A DNA stretch of 64,000 nt. Source: Corynebacterium falsenii. Its GTDB lineage: Bacteria; Actinomycetota; Actinomycetes; Mycobacteriales; Mycobacteriaceae. Below, piece after piece: positions 9,418-18,771 of this stretch (its first letter is position 1; each line of letters starts with the position of its first letter). The stretch is taken from positions 1,088,336 through 1,152,335 of the forward strand of contig JVKJ01000005.1 in assembly GCA_001054945.1 (NCBI GenBank), given 5' to 3'. A program made the position numbers and the translations under genes. The notes below the pieces were generated by a model. It was not told the DNA's origin. It saw only the letters and a list, made by a program, of their open reading frames with translations, and ran no database searches.

Positions 9418-10164
9418 GGGAATATCCTCCATTGATCCACTAACAAGGGTGCCGATGTCCTGGGAATAGGACGAACGCACGCGCAGGGGCACGTCGAATG
9501 CTCGGGCGTACTCCACGCTCCTCAACATCAGGACTTTCGCCCCGACTGCGGCCATCTCCAGCATCTCTTCGAAGCTGATCCGGTCCAGCTTCTTCGCATT
9601 CTTCACGATGCGCGGGTCCGCGGTATACACGCCGTCCACATCGGAGTAGATCTCACACACATCGGCCTCCAAGGCCGCAGCGAGCGCTACCGCGGTGGCA
9701 TCCGACCCTCCCCTACCCAGAGTGGTGATGTCCCGGGTCTCCCTGTTGACCCCCTGGAAACCTGCGACGATGCAGATCTTCCCCTCGTCCAGCGCTTCCT
9801 GCACGCGCCCCGGCGTCACATCCACGATGCGAGCGTTGCCGTGCCTCTCAGTGGTGAGCACGCCGGCCTGGGAACCGGTGAAGGACCTCGCTTCCGCCCC
9901 GAAGCTGGCAATGGCCATCGCCACCAGAGCATTCGAGATCCGCTCGCCGGCGGTCAACAGCATATCCATCTCCCGCGCCGGCGGCACGGGGTTGACCTGC
10001 TCGGCGAGATCCAAAAACTCGTCCGTCGTGTCCCCCATGGCGGAGCAGACAACCACGACATCGTTGCCCTGCTTCTTCGTCTCCACGATCCGTTCCGCAA
10101 CGCGGCGAATTCGCTCGGCGCTCTCCAGCGACGATCCGCCGTATTTCTGGACGATCAGTGCCAT
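8899..10164 (-). CDS. lysC: Aspartokinase, alpha subunit reading frame
   Basis: 421-residue aspartokinase, the gateway step of the aspartate pathway. Kinase domain: N-terminal [22 protein letters not shown], and [13 protein letters not shown]. Two C-terminal ACT domains bind lysine and threonine. Residues corresponding to C. glutamicum Ser301, Thr308 and Thr311 are retained (QNIS, NRTDIT), so wild-type concerted feedback inhibition is expected. The start was set at ATG 10164 ([10 protein letters not shown]), discarding a 72-codon upstream extension. An internal start gives a beta subunit, listed separately. Length matches the C. glutamicum enzyme exactly. Confidence 0.96.
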   Translation of the reverse strand: MALIVQKYGGSSLESAERIRRVAERIVETKKQGNDVVVVCSAMGDTTDEFLDLAEQVNPVPPAREMDMLLTAGERISNALVAMAIASFGAEARSFTGSQAGVLTTERHGNARIVDVTPGRVQEALDEGKICIVAGFQGVNRETRDITTLGRGGSDATAVALAAALEADVCEIYSDVDGVYTADPRIVKNAKKLDRISFEEMLEMAAVGAKVLMLRSVEYARAFDVPLRVRSSYSQDIGTLVSGSMEDIPVEEAVLTGVAHDRSEAKVTVLGIPDTPGEAAKVFRAIAEEEINIDMVLQNISKVENNRTDITFTCPREDGRRAVQRLTTLKETGDWGDILYDDQIGKVSLVGAGMKSHPGVTADFCEALRDVGVNIGLISTSEIRISVLIRDTEVDTAVKALHDRFQLGGDEEAHVYAGTGR

Positions 10165-10457
10165 GTGGTACCTATCCACCTTCCCGGACTGTGCCGAATT
10201 CGAAGCAGGTGCTTGGAAGCAGGGTCTCATTCGAGCCGGAGCACGGCACGCCGCGCAGCGACCGTGTCCCGCTTGTGCAACAGCCATAGCATACCCGACC
10301 TGCAACGTGGCTCTCCTCACACTCTCCCAGTTGGGGTGTGGAGGGGGCGCGAGATGGGGACAGCGCCCGCTCGCGCTCATTGTTCCCTGAGCATGTGTCT
10401 GAGCACGTACCTGTGCATGACCGAGGTTTCCTGAGATTTACCTATAAGATCGTGTCG
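10165..10457. other. Intergenic region between divergent lysC and membrane protein gene
   Basis: 293 bases without a convincing gene. On the minus strand TATGCT (plus-strand AGCATA near 10287) could be the lysC -10, leaving a leader of about 110 bases. On the plus strand three 12-bp imperfect repeats (TGAGCATGTGTC, TGAGCACGTACC, TGTGCATGACCG; 10388-10423) precede a TATAAGAT -10 box at 10443-10450. Confidence 0.4.
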
Positions 10458-11309
10458 ATGGTTCATAGCAACGCACTTGCAGTCCTCTTCGCCTTGGGGT
10501 CTGCCCTGACGATCGCGTGGGGTACCGTCCTGCGCCATATGATCGCCGAGCAGACGGGCGGGGACGACGATTCTGGCGTGCCAATCATGGCCGCCATCAC
10601 CCGCCCCATGTGGTGGGCGGGTTTGACCTGTGCGATTCTCGGCTATGCCCTGCAAGTGGTAGCCCTCAGTTTCGGCACGCTCCTCGTGGTGCAGCCAGTG
10701 CTGGTGCTTTCACTGATGTTCACCCTCCCACTGTCAGCTCGTTTCGATGGGCGCAGGATCTCGCGCTCGGAGATGTTCTGGGCCGGGTTGCTCACGGTCG
10801 CCGTGGCCGTACTGGTCGTGTTGGGTCGACCGGTACCGGGGTTGGCCCAGCCGCCGCTGCAGAATTGGTTGATCGCCCTAGGTATTGGTGCGGTCGCGTT
10901 CGGGGCCATGTACGTCTATTCCGGACGCCAAATCAGGCGCGAGCGCGCCCTCATCCTGGGCTTGGTGACCGGCGGAATTATGGGCTACGTCGCCGTCTTG
11001 TCCAAGGCTGTGGTGGATGTGTTCGTCCATGGCGGCGTGATGGGACTGCTCGGCAGTTGGGAACTCTACGGCCTGCTGCTGGGCGCCGGCATCGGCACCG
11101 CTGTTCAGCAGGCTTCGTTCAACGCGGGGGCGTTGAAGAACTCGCTGCCAGCGATGACGATCTTCGAGCCCATTGTCGCCTTCAGCCTGGGCTACGCGAT
11201 CCTGGGGGAGAAGTTTCAGGTCTCTGGAGGCCAGTGGCTTGTCATGGGGATCGCGCTGATCGTGATGATCGTCTCCACAGTCATCTTGTCCCGCAAGACG
11301 ATCGACTAA
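10458..11309 (+). CDS. DMT-superfamily-like membrane protein
   Basis: 283-residue protein with about nine or ten hydrophobic helices in the EamA/DMT-type arrangement (inverted repeat of five-helix units, ending FEPIVAFSLGYAILGEKF). The FEPIVA...LGE block is typical of drug/metabolite exporters. Substrate unknown; its place upstream of and divergent from lysC-asd may hint at amino-acid export but nothing in the sequence proves that. ATG 10458 follows TATAAGAT by 7 bases without a ribosome site, so the transcript is probably leaderless; GTG 10452 is an in-frame alternative. Confidence 0.8.
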   Translation: MVHSNALAVLFALGSALTIAWGTVLRHMIAEQTGGDDDSGVPIMAAITRPMWWAGLTCAILGYALQVVALSFGTLLVVQPVLVLSLMFTLPLSARFDGRRISRSEMFWAGLLTVAVAVLVVLGRPVPGLAQPPLQNWLIALGIGAVAFGAMYVYSGRQIRRERALILGLVTGGIMGYVAVLSKAVVDVFVHGGVMGLLGSWELYGLLLGAGIGTAVQQASFNAGALKNSLPAMTIFEPIVAFSLGYAILGEKFQVSGGQWLVMGIALIVMIVSTVILSRKTID

Positions 11310-11487
11310 CTTTCGGAGCTCGTCCGGGAACTTCATCCCGCTGTTGCTTCGGCTTAACCCCGGTTCAACGTTGAGGGCATAGCATCCTTCCGGCAACCTC
11401 GGCAGGCTCCCCTGGCAAGGCGGTGGCCTGCGCGGTGGCGTCCCGAATCCCGATCCCACCACCACCGACCCCGGAAGGACCCACATC

Positions 11488-13089
11488 GTGAACATCTCCC
11501 GCCGTGCCATGCTGCAATCCTCTGGCGCTGCTGCCCTCACCGCTACCGGGCTGCTCTTGCCTTCTCGGGCGGGCGCGTCCTCCCTGGGATTGCTCCCTCC
11601 GGCGCCCGGGGGTTCAGTCCCGGGCTCACTGACGGGACTGCTGCCTGACCGTCCGCAGATTTCGCACGGCACCGCGGTGGGTGACGTTCGCGCTGATGGG
11701 GCACTGATTTGGAGCCGGTCGGACCGGCCCGCGCACATGATTGTGGAGGCGGCGAACAATCCGGAGTTCCGCGGAGCGAAGACCTTCCGCTCCCCCGCGC
11801 CGCTCACTCCGGAGACCGATGGCACCGGACGGCTGCGCATCGTGGGCCTGGATTCCGGAAGCACTGTGCATTACAGGGTGAGCCTGCAGGATGCGGAGAC
11901 TGGCGCAACGTCCGAGCCCACTTCTGGCACCTTTCAGACTGCGCCGACCGAGGCGGGGGACATCCGCCTGCACTGGTCGGGCGACATCGTGGGCCAAGGG
12001 TGGGGAATCAATCCAGATGTGGGTGGCATGACCGGCTGGGCTGCGATGGCAGACCGAAGCCCCAACCTTTTCCTGCACTCCGGGGACACGGTGTACGCGG
12101 ATGTGCCGGTGGAGGAGACGGTCACCCTGCCCGATGGCCGGGTCTGGCGGAACATCACCAGCGAGGCTAAAAGCAAGCCTGCCGAGACGTTGGACGAGTA
12201 CCGCGGGCAACACCGGTACAACTTGATGGACCAGAACTACCTGCGCTTCAACTCCTCCGTGGCGCAGATCGTCCAATGGGATGACCACGAGACGCTGAAC
12301 AACTGGTACCCCGGGGAAATCCTGGACGATGACAAGTACACGGAAAAGGACGTGAACACCTTGGCCGCCCGCGCCTACCAGGCGTTTCACGAATGGCAGC
12401 CGCTGGACGAAAAAGCAGCTGTGGACGGCCGGGTGTATCGCAAGGTGCCCTATGGGCCGTTGCTAGACATCTTCGTGTTGGACATGCGCACCTACAAGTC
12501 CGACAACCGCACCGCGGGCGACCCGAATCCGAATGGCTCACAGATCCTTGGCGAGCAACAGAAGCAGTGGCTGATCAACGAGGTCACGGCGTCTCGCGCG
12601 ACGTGGAAGATCATCGCCGCTGATCTCCCATTGGGCATCGCGGTCCCCGATGGAGACACGGGCGACATGGAGGCCTCTGCCAACGGGCACCCGGGCGCAC
12701 CCGGTGCCCGCGAGGTAGAAATCGCTGAAGTCCTGCACGGCCTGAAAGACGTGAAGAATATCGTGTGGCTGACCGCCGACGTGCACTACACGGCCGCGAA
12801 CCACTATTCCCCCGACCGTGCCGCCTACCAGGACTTTTCCCCGTTTTGGGAATTCGTTTCCGGCCCGTTGCACGCCGGCGCGTCGCCTGAGCGAGACTTG
12901 GACGGCACCTTCGGGCCCGAGACGGTGTACGTGCACGCCGCGGCGAAGGATCGCAGCAACTCCTCCCCGTTGGACGACTTCCAGCACTTCGGTGAAGTGG
13001 ACATTGATGGCGAATCCCGCGAGCTGACCGTGCGCCTGATGAATACGAAGGGCGCGGAGTTGTTCACGAAGACGCTTCCCGCCGAGTAG
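11488..13089 (+). CDS. phoD: Secreted alkaline phosphatase/phosphodiesterase, PhoD family
   Basis: 533 residues with a Tat signal (SRRAMLQ followed by a hydrophobic stretch, cleavage near ASS at about 32). N-terminal PhoD_N-like beta domain (HGTAVGDVRADGALIWSRSD), then the metallophosphatase domain with metal-site motifs SGDTVYADVP, WDDHETLNNW, DMRTYKSDN and TADVHYTAANH. PhoD enzymes are Ca/Fe-dependent phosphomono/diesterases that act outside the cell after folding in the cytoplasm. GTG start with GGAAGGAC ribosome site. Distinct from the second PhoD at 50966-52588, which shares little sequence beyond the motifs. Confidence 0.9.
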   Translation: MNISRRAMLQSSGAAALTATGLLLPSRAGASSLGLLPPAPGGSVPGSLTGLLPDRPQISHGTAVGDVRADGALIWSRSDRPAHMIVEAANNPEFRGAKTFRSPAPLTPETDGTGRLRIVGLDSGSTVHYRVSLQDAETGATSEPTSGTFQTAPTEAGDIRLHWSGDIVGQGWGINPDVGGMTGWAAMADRSPNLFLHSGDTVYADVPVEETVTLPDGRVWRNITSEAKSKPAETLDEYRGQHRYNLMDQNYLRFNSSVAQIVQWDDHETLNNWYPGEILDDDKYTEKDVNTLAARAYQAFHEWQPLDEKAAVDGRVYRKVPYGPLLDIFVLDMRTYKSDNRTAGDPNPNGSQILGEQQKQWLINEVTASRATWKIIAADLPLGIAVPDGDTGDMEASANGHPGAPGAREVEIAEVLHGLKDVKNIVWLTADVHYTAANHYSPDRAAYQDFSPFWEFVSGPLHAGASPERDLDGTFGPETVYVHAAAKDRSNSSPLDDFQHFGEVDIDGESRELTVRLMNTKGAELFTKTLPAE

Positions 13090-13257
13090 AGTCCGGCCCC
13101 GCCGAGTAGAAGCCAGCCCCGTGGCCAGATTTGGCATCGGTTCCTACACTGGATGGTGTTCGCGCTACGGGGATCGTTGAACACAATTCTTCGGGTCTCG
13201 CCCACGCGCGAATGACTTTAGATATTCGATAAAAGCAGATACGAAGGAGAATTCATC

Positions 13258-13794
13258 ATGGCTAACTTGAGCAACGTTACCGTCGCAGTCGTGGCCACCA
13301 ACGGCTTCGAGGATAGCGAGCTGACCTCCCCTGTTGAGGCTGTGAAGAACGCCGGTGCCGAGGTACACATCGTGTCCACCAACTCCGGCTCCATCAAGGG
13401 CAAGAACGGCACCGAGGTGAGCGTGGACAAGACCACCTCCGAGGCCAAGGCCGACGATTACACCGCCCTGCTGCTGCCCGGCGGCACCGAGAACGCTGAC
13501 ACGATCCGCGTGGATGAGGACGCGGTTGCCCTGGTGAAGGCCTTGGTTGAGGCCGGTAAGCCCACCGGCGTGATCTGCCACGGTGGCTGGATCCTCACCG
13601 AGTCCGACCTAGTTCGCGGTCGCAAGCTGACCTCCGTGAAGAACGTCAAGACCGACCTGAAGAACGCTGGCGCCGATTGGGTCGACGAGGAAGTCGTCGT
13701 GGACAACGGCCTCGTGTCCTCCCGCACCCCAGATGATCTGGACGCCTTCAACGCCAAGGTTGTGGAGGAGTTCGGAGAGGGACGCCACAGCTAG
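13258..13794 (+). CDS. DJ-1/PfpI family protein (PfpI type)
   Basis: 178-residue cytoplasmic protein of the type-1 glutamine amidotransferase-like fold. The nucleophile elbow Cys lies in GVICHGGWIL with His adjacent, and the family Glu is in NGFEDSELTSPVEA. Such proteins are annotated as PfpI proteases or as deglycases/glyoxalase-like stress proteins; the exact activity cannot be read from sequence. ATG with strong GAAGGAGAA ribosome site. A strong terminator follows. Confidence 0.9.
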   Translation: MANLSNVTVAVVATNGFEDSELTSPVEAVKNAGAEVHIVSTNSGSIKGKNGTEVSVDKTTSEAKADDYTALLLPGGTENADTIRVDEDAVALVKALVEAGKPTGVICHGGWILTESDLVRGRKLTSVKNVKTDLKNAGADWVDEEVVVDNGLVSSRTPDDLDAFNAKVVEEFGEGRHS

Positions 13795-13814
13795 GCACTG
13801 TGCCGCTGATCCCC

Positions 13815-13854
13815 ACCGGCTGCAACCACCCAGAGGTGGTTGTAGCCGGTTTTT
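13815..13854 (+). terminator. Rho-independent terminator after the PfpI gene
   Basis: 16-bp stem ACCGGCTGCAACCACC (13815-13830) pairing with GGTGGTTGTAGCCGGT (13835-13850), one G-U pair, loop CAGA, then a T run. One of the clearest terminators in the window. Confidence 0.92.
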
Positions 13855-13890
13855 CATGCGCAGAGGGCAAAACCCCTTTAGCGTAGAACC

Positions 13891-15024
13891 ATGAAGCTCC
13901 CTCACGACAACATTGACCCAGACGGCCTAGCCGAATTCTCCGTCGTCTTTTCAGACCGCTCACTGAATCACATGTCCGCCAAGTTTCGGGCGGTGATGCA
14001 CGAGCTGCTGGACCGGCTGCGGCGGACCTATCACGCGGATTCTGCCGTGGTGATTCCCGGTGGCGGCACCTTTGCGATGGAATCAGTCGCGCGACAGTTC
14101 GCCGGCGGCAAGAAGGCACTGGTCATCCGCAACGGATTCTTTAGCTACCGGTGGACCCAGATCTTCGAGACCGGCGGGTTCGCGGCCGAGCACCAAGCTC
14201 TGCACGCCCAGCAGGTGTCCCAGGAAGCGGGGAATCCTTCCTTCCAGCCGGCTGATATCGCGATGGTGACACAGCGCATCCACGACATGAAGCCGGATGT
14301 GGTCTTCGCTCCGCACGTGGAGACGGCGTCCGGAATCCTCCTGAACGAGGACTACCTGCCCGCACTGGCGACGGCGACCCATGAGGTCGGTGGGCTGTTC
14401 GTGCTGGACTGTGTGGCTTCCGGGACGTTGTGGGTAGATATGCAGAAGACGGGCGTGGACGTGCTGATTTCTGCCCCGCAGAAGGGGTGGAGCGGCAGCC
14501 CGGCGACCGGCTACGTGATGCTGAACGAGCGGGCGCGCGAGGTATTGGAATCCACGACATCCTCATCGTTCGCCATGGATCTGAAGAAGTGGGCGGGCAT
14601 TTCCGACGGATACGCGGACGAGTCTGCGGCTGGGTATCACGCGACGATGCCGACGGATACGATCCTGCACAACCTCGAGGTGATGCGAGAGGCTGAGGAG
14701 ATCGGGCTGGAGGTACTTCGTGAGCGGCAGAACGAGTTGGGCACCAAGGTGCGCCAGCTCTTCAGTGAGTACGGGTTCACCTCCGTAGCTGCTGAGGGGT
14801 GCCAGGCGCCATCCGTCGTGGTGCTGAATGCCAAGGATGCCGGCGAGAACTATGTCGCGGCGTTCAAGGAGGCCGGGTTGCAGATCGCAGCGGGCGTGCC
14901 GCTGCAGGTCGGTGAGCCGGATGACTATTCCAGCTTCAGGATCGGGCTGTTCGGCCTGGATAAGTGGTCCGATGTGGATGGCACCGTGGAGCGGCTGAAG
15001 GACGCGCTGGACAAGCTGGGTTGA
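13891..15024 (+). CDS. Class V aminotransferase (alanine-glyoxylate/serine type)
   Basis: 377-residue PLP enzyme of the class V fold. The PLP lysine is in ISAPQKGWSG, the cofactor-binding Asp in GLFVLDCVASG, and the N-terminal loop GGGTFAMESVARQF fits AGXT/PucG-like enzymes. Likely transfers an amino group among small amino and keto acids; substrate undetermined. TAGCGT about 7 bases upstream of ATG and lack of a ribosome site suggest leaderless expression. Convergent with the FAD oxidoreductase, only 5 bases separate the stops. Confidence 0.85.
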   Translation: MKLPHDNIDPDGLAEFSVVFSDRSLNHMSAKFRAVMHELLDRLRRTYHADSAVVIPGGGTFAMESVARQFAGGKKALVIRNGFFSYRWTQIFETGGFAAEHQALHAQQVSQEAGNPSFQPADIAMVTQRIHDMKPDVVFAPHVETASGILLNEDYLPALATATHEVGGLFVLDCVASGTLWVDMQKTGVDVLISAPQKGWSGSPATGYVMLNERAREVLESTTSSSFAMDLKKWAGISDGYADESAAGYHATMPTDTILHNLEVMREAEEIGLEVLRERQNELGTKVRQLFSEYGFTSVAAEGCQAPSVVVLNAKDAGENYVAAFKEAGLQIAAGVPLQVGEPDDYSSFRIGLFGLDKWSDVDGTVERLKDALDKLG

Positions 15025-15029
15025 CGCAG

Positions 15030-16580
15030 TTACCCGTTCTTCAACGCGGCCTGTGCAGCCAGGTAGCCACCCATCCCGTGGACTCCGCCGCCAGGGGCGG
15101 ACGACGACGAGCAGAGATACACCCCCGGCACACCGGTGCTGTGGCTGTTCATGCGGGGACGGGCGAGGAGTTGCCACCAGCCGTTGTGCCCGCCAGAGAT
15201 ATCGCCTCCAACGTAATTGGGGTTGTAGTCCTGCCACTGCTGCGCTGAGGTGGCTGTCGCGTGGAGAATTCGCTCCGAGAAGCCCGGGGCGAATTCTTCG
15301 ATGCGGCGAGTGATGAGGGCGATTGCGGCCTCCTGCGAGGCGGGCCGATACCCCGCCGGAACGTGCGCATAGGCCCATAGTGGGGTCTCTCCACGGATAC
15401 CCTGACGGGAGGGGTCGCACACGTATTGCTGCCCGATCAGAACAAAAGGCTTTTCCGATAGTCGACCCTTCCAATTGTCTCGTTCGGCGGTATACACCTG
15501 CCCCGCATGACCTCCGACGTGCACAGTTCCGGCCTTCTTCGCCCGCTCGTCGAGCCACGGGACCTCACCGTCAATGAGGAAGTCAACTTTCAGCGCGCCT
15601 GGGCCGAAGGCGAACCTCCGATAGGACCGGGCGACGGAAGAGGGCATGCGGTTGCTAAGGAGGTGAAGGGCAGCGGGTGGCGTCACATCCAAGAACACGG
15701 CGCTCGCATCCGCGGCGACCTCGCGCAGGCGCTGGGGCGAGTCCACGTGCGCTCCGGTCTCGATTTCGGCGCCGTGATGGCGCGCCTCGGCAGCGAGCGC
15801 ATCGGCAAGGCGCTGCGAGCCGCCCTGCACCACCGGCCAGCCACCGGCGTGCCCCGTCGCGGCGAGCAGCATCCCGGGTGCGGAGCTCAACGGCCAGGTC
15901 AACGGAGCAAAGGCATGGGCAGCGATACCCGCAAAAGCGGCACGGGCAGCGTCGGTGCAGAACAAGCGGGCGGCGGCGGAAGCGGGGGCCAAGGCGCGGA
16001 TACCGAAGCGCGCCAAGCTCAGCGGGTGGCGCGGAATATGCAATGGAGATTGGAGAGCTTCACTGGCGACCGCGTCAATGTTGTCGACGAGCGGCTGGAA
16101 CAGGCGCCGCCACATGTTGCCGTCGGCGCCGAGACCGGCAGCGGTGCGGTCGATGTCTCGATAGATGGTGGCGCCGGTGGATGCCTGGTCGGTTGAGCTG
16201 GCGGCCAAACTCGACACCGGCCGCTGTGTTCCCGGGAGCGGATGGACCATGTCGATGTCGGGCCAGCGGAACTGCATGTTTTGCCGCGGAGAGCCGACCC
16301 CGTGACCGTTGTCCAGCGACGTGAAGAAAGGGCTGACCTGCGCCAGGGGGTGGAAGGCCGCACACGTGTCATGCACAGCCCCGGAGTCGAAGATGTCCGC
16401 GCTGCGTAGGCCCCCGCCGATGGTGGGCTCCTTCTCCAGGATCCGGACGCGGTAGCCCGCTCGCGCCATGGTGACGGCGGCCGCCAAACCGTTGGGGCCA
16501 CTGCCCACAACCACGGCGGAACGCTCGTTGGTGGTTGCGTGCGAAAGGGCGGGGGCGGTGGCGTCCACAAACTTCGGCAT
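15030..16580 (-). CDS. FAD-dependent oxidoreductase, phytoene dehydrogenase-like
   Basis: 516 residues. Rossmann FAD motif VVVGSGPNGLAAAVTMARAG with the acidic residue in RILEKEPTIGGGLRSAD; C-terminal FAD motif GVYLCSSSSAPGGGVHGMGG. This places it in the carotenoid desaturase/retinol-saturase-like amine oxidase superfamily. No other carotenoid genes are in the window and many such actinobacterial proteins have unknown substrates. Start at ATG 16580 (MPKFVDATAP); the frame extends 93 codons upstream without family similarity. Confidence 0.85.
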   Translation of the reverse strand: MPKFVDATAPALSHATTNERSAVVVGSGPNGLAAAVTMARAGYRVRILEKEPTIGGGLRSADIFDSGAVHDTCAAFHPLAQVSPFFTSLDNGHGVGSPRQNMQFRWPDIDMVHPLPGTQRPVSSLAASSTDQASTGATIYRDIDRTAAGLGADGNMWRRLFQPLVDNIDAVASEALQSPLHIPRHPLSLARFGIRALAPASAAARLFCTDAARAAFAGIAAHAFAPLTWPLSSAPGMLLAATGHAGGWPVVQGGSQRLADALAAEARHHGAEIETGAHVDSPQRLREVAADASAVFLDVTPPAALHLLSNRMPSSVARSYRRFAFGPGALKVDFLIDGEVPWLDERAKKAGTVHVGGHAGQVYTAERDNWKGRLSEKPFVLIGQQYVCDPSRQGIRGETPLWAYAHVPAGYRPASQEAAIALITRRIEEFAPGFSERILHATATSAQQWQDYNPNYVGGDISGGHNGWWQLLARPRMNSHSTGVPGVYLCSSSSAPGGGVHGMGGYLAAQAALKNG

Positions 16581-16686
16581 GGCCCCAGTATGCCCGGGAC
16601 ACTCACGCGCCCCCTTCCTACCTGAGAATGATCTTGGTCGTGCCCCAGTATGAATTCGCTGCGGGGCGATTGCGCAGGTCGCGGGG

Positions 16687-17898
16687 ATGCCAGAAACTCG
16701 AGGCATGACTGCAATGGAGGACGGAATCCACAAGAACAATTCAGCGGCGCCCCGCTCGCAAGCGAAGGGGGCGACTGCGCTGTGGATGGCGCATTGGGTG
16801 GTGCGCATGGTGCTCGCGTGGTTCCTGCTGGTGTACGGGTGGGTGAAGATCCTCCGCACACAGATGGGGCCGCTGGATTATTCGCAGGCGCTGGTGATGT
16901 TCGGGGAAAAGTCACCGATGGGGCTGTTGTGGAATTTCATGGGGTATTCGCCGGTGGTGGAGATCGGCGCTGGTGTGATGGAGGTTCTCGCGGCATTTCT
17001 TCTGCTGTGGGGCCGGACCGCGTGGCTAGGCGGGTTGCTGGCCGCGGTGGACATGGCGGTGGTGTTCTTGCTGAATATGACCCACGACGTGCCCGTAAAG
17101 CAGCTGTCATTGGCGCTATTGGTCGCGGGGGTTGTGGTGGCTGCCCCGTGGTTGCGCCGGGTGGGGGCGTTTCTTATAGGTCGGGACGCCACCGCCGTGG
17201 CTCCTCCGCGGGCGATGCCGTGGGCGCGAGTGAATAAAGTGACGAGGTTCGCGCCGATTGTGCTGGCTTTGCTGGCACTTGCGCCAGGACCGTTGATGAA
17301 GCGGGCGAATATGCAGGCGGGGGCTGGCGACGGTGAGAACTCTTCTCCAATTACGGGGGTGTATCGCGTGGTGGAAGATCAGCCGGCTGGTGCAGCAGAG
17401 CGCGGGGAGGCGGCTGGCGTGCCACCGAGCAATTTGAGCGAGGATACTCGGTGGCAGGCGATCGCATTCGGGCAGTTCAAGACATACTTCGACTCGGCAT
17501 ACTTGGATGGAAACGTGACGATCCGACGGGTGGATGGCACATTGCTGCTCGGAAAATACCAGGTGACGGGAGAGGAACTTAATATCCGGGTGTTGGGCCT
17601 GTATTACAACCAGTCCTATGTGGGCGGGGATTCCGAAGCTCGGGGTAAAGCGAAGAAGGAGGACGAAGCGGTGGCGGGTGATTACCGGTTCAAACTCACT
17701 GACCTTGGGCAGGATGTCGCGACGGGTCATTCGGGTCTTCCCCACCCCAGTGGGGCCACCTTTACCCGGACAGACCTCAATCACTCTGCCGCTGAAGGAA
17801 ACCAGCCCCATCAGCAGCTGAAGCTGCAGTTCGATCCGCAATTTCAGTTTTTATACGACCGCGGGTTTAGTTGGTCTGGGGACGCCGTTAATCGCTAA
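16687..17898 (+). CDS. DoxX-like membrane protein with soluble C-terminal domain
   Basis: 403 residues. Residues about 30-155 contain four helices of DoxX/DUF-type (VVRMVLAWFLLVYGWVKIL, VVEIGAGVMEVLAAFLLLWG, LGGLLAAVDMAVVFLLNMTH, LALLVAGVVVAAPWL), a fifth helix near 185-200, then an extracytoplasmic-looking domain of about 190 residues that I do not recognise. The start is uncertain: ATG 16687 or ATG 16705, neither with a good ribosome site. It diverges from the FAD oxidoreductase with about 106 bases between the starts. Confidence 0.75.
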   Translation: MPETRGMTAMEDGIHKNNSAAPRSQAKGATALWMAHWVVRMVLAWFLLVYGWVKILRTQMGPLDYSQALVMFGEKSPMGLLWNFMGYSPVVEIGAGVMEVLAAFLLLWGRTAWLGGLLAAVDMAVVFLLNMTHDVPVKQLSLALLVAGVVVAAPWLRRVGAFLIGRDATAVAPPRAMPWARVNKVTRFAPIVLALLALAPGPLMKRANMQAGAGDGENSSPITGVYRVVEDQPAGAAERGEAAGVPPSNLSEDTRWQAIAFGQFKTYFDSAYLDGNVTIRRVDGTLLLGKYQVTGEELNIRVLGLYYNQSYVGGDSEARGKAKKEDEAVAGDYRFKLTDLGQDVATGHSGLPHPSGATFTRTDLNHSAAEGNQPHQQLKLQFDPQFQFLYDRGFSWSGDAVNR

Positions 17899-18046
17899 AC
17901 CCCAGGTCGGAAAGGCGAACCCTCTGATGGGCGTCCGCCTCGCGATCCCACTTAAACCTTCCGTATCACTCATCACGCCTCGGCAGCAGTTCCCCATCAC
18001 CGGTCCCTAGCTGCTGGCGAGTGTGTGCCTCGCGATCCCACCTCAG

Positions 18047-18124
18047 CCTTCCGCGATCTGACATGGCAGATCCGCGAGCTGGGGAAATGCGCGTTAAAAA
18101 GACCCCGGATGTCGAATCACGGAA
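18047..18124. repeat. 78-bp inverted-repeat element, copy 1
   Basis: Starts CCTTCCGCGATCTGACATGG and ends GTCGAATCACGGAA. Its ends form an imperfect terminal inverted repeat (TTCCGCGATCTGACA against TGTCGAATCACGGAA, 12 of 15 paired), and a second dyad (GATCTG/CAGATC) lies inside. A second copy differing at about four positions is at 19122-19199 in the same orientation. Resembles a small MITE or REP-type element; no transposase is present. Confidence 0.75.
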
Positions 18125-18208
18125 GGCACCACAACCTCCCCGGAAACTTGCCCGTCACGCTCGCCACCTAAGGAAATTTGCGTTGCGAGCCATACTTCCC
18201 GCAGCTAG

Positions 18209-18247
18209 CGTTGATAATGCAATCATCAGCCATCGTTGATGATGCAA
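18209..18247. repeat. Pair of 14-bp direct repeats
   Basis: CGTTGATAATGCAA (18209-18222) and CGTTGATGATGCAA (18234-18247), one mismatch, 25-bp period. Could be a regulator binding site for the small membrane genes downstream, or chance. Confidence 0.4.
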
Positions 18248-18509
18248 ACAATTGACGCGGGGCTCGTGAGGCTGCCCTGGATCGGGCGTGAAGCAGGCCT
18301 GAAGCTACCACGGAACAGGCGTGGAGTTGACCGGCGGCCGAGTCCAGAACCCTTTACTGAATACCGTGACTCGCCACGTCGGTCTCAGACAAGCGCGCCT
18401 TAGAAGATTGCCTTTCAATTTCGCCCTTCAAGGCGTGAAGGGTTCGGTCCACACTCCCTCACCACCCCGGCCAGACTGTCCGCACCCGCCAAGACCCGAG
18501 AGGAAAATC

Positions 18510-18746
18510 ATGACTTTAGGCTCGATCGAAATTCTGGTCATCCTTCTGGCACTAGGCGCACTTGCAGCGCCGATTCTCCTTTTCCTTGGGCTGTATCGCC
18601 TCTTTCAGCTGATCAAGGATAGGCGACAGCCCGGTTTGGATGAACCGCATCGAGACGATCTATACCGGCGAACTGACGATGTTTCCCAACCGACTAGTGA
18701 CCGCGATCGCGCCGAAGGAATATCGCCGGCCACATGGAAGCGATGA
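18510..18746 (+). CDS. Small single-pass membrane protein, unknown function
   Basis: 78 residues: one hydrophobic helix at residues 4-30 (MTLGSIEILVILLALGAL onward) followed by a hydrophilic, charged tail of about 45 residues. ATG is preceded by GAGAGGAAA, a good ribosome site. No recognised family. It is followed by, and may overlap, a second small membrane protein gene; both sit between the two copies of the 78-bp repeat element. Confidence 0.55.
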   Translation: MTLGSIEILVILLALGALAAPILLFLGLYRLFQLIKDRRQPGLDEPHRDDLYRRTDDVSQPTSDRDRAEGISPATWKR

Positions 18747-18771
18747 AAACGAGTCAGAATCGCCCCAGCGA

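Larger units (their letters stand above)
17899..18509. other. Gene-poor intergenic stretch with repeats
   Basis: About 610 bases with no supported gene. It holds a duplicated GCCTCGCGATCCCAC (around 17937 and 18027), the first copy of a 78-bp inverted-repeat element (18047-18124) and a pair of 14-bp direct repeats CGTTGATAATGCAA / CGTTGATGATGCAA (18209 and 18234). Confidence 0.5.

Noticed and set aside
13077..13115. Duplicated CCCGCCGAGTAGA at the end of the first phoD
   Set aside because: A short duplication of the stop-codon context with no clear function or wider repeat.
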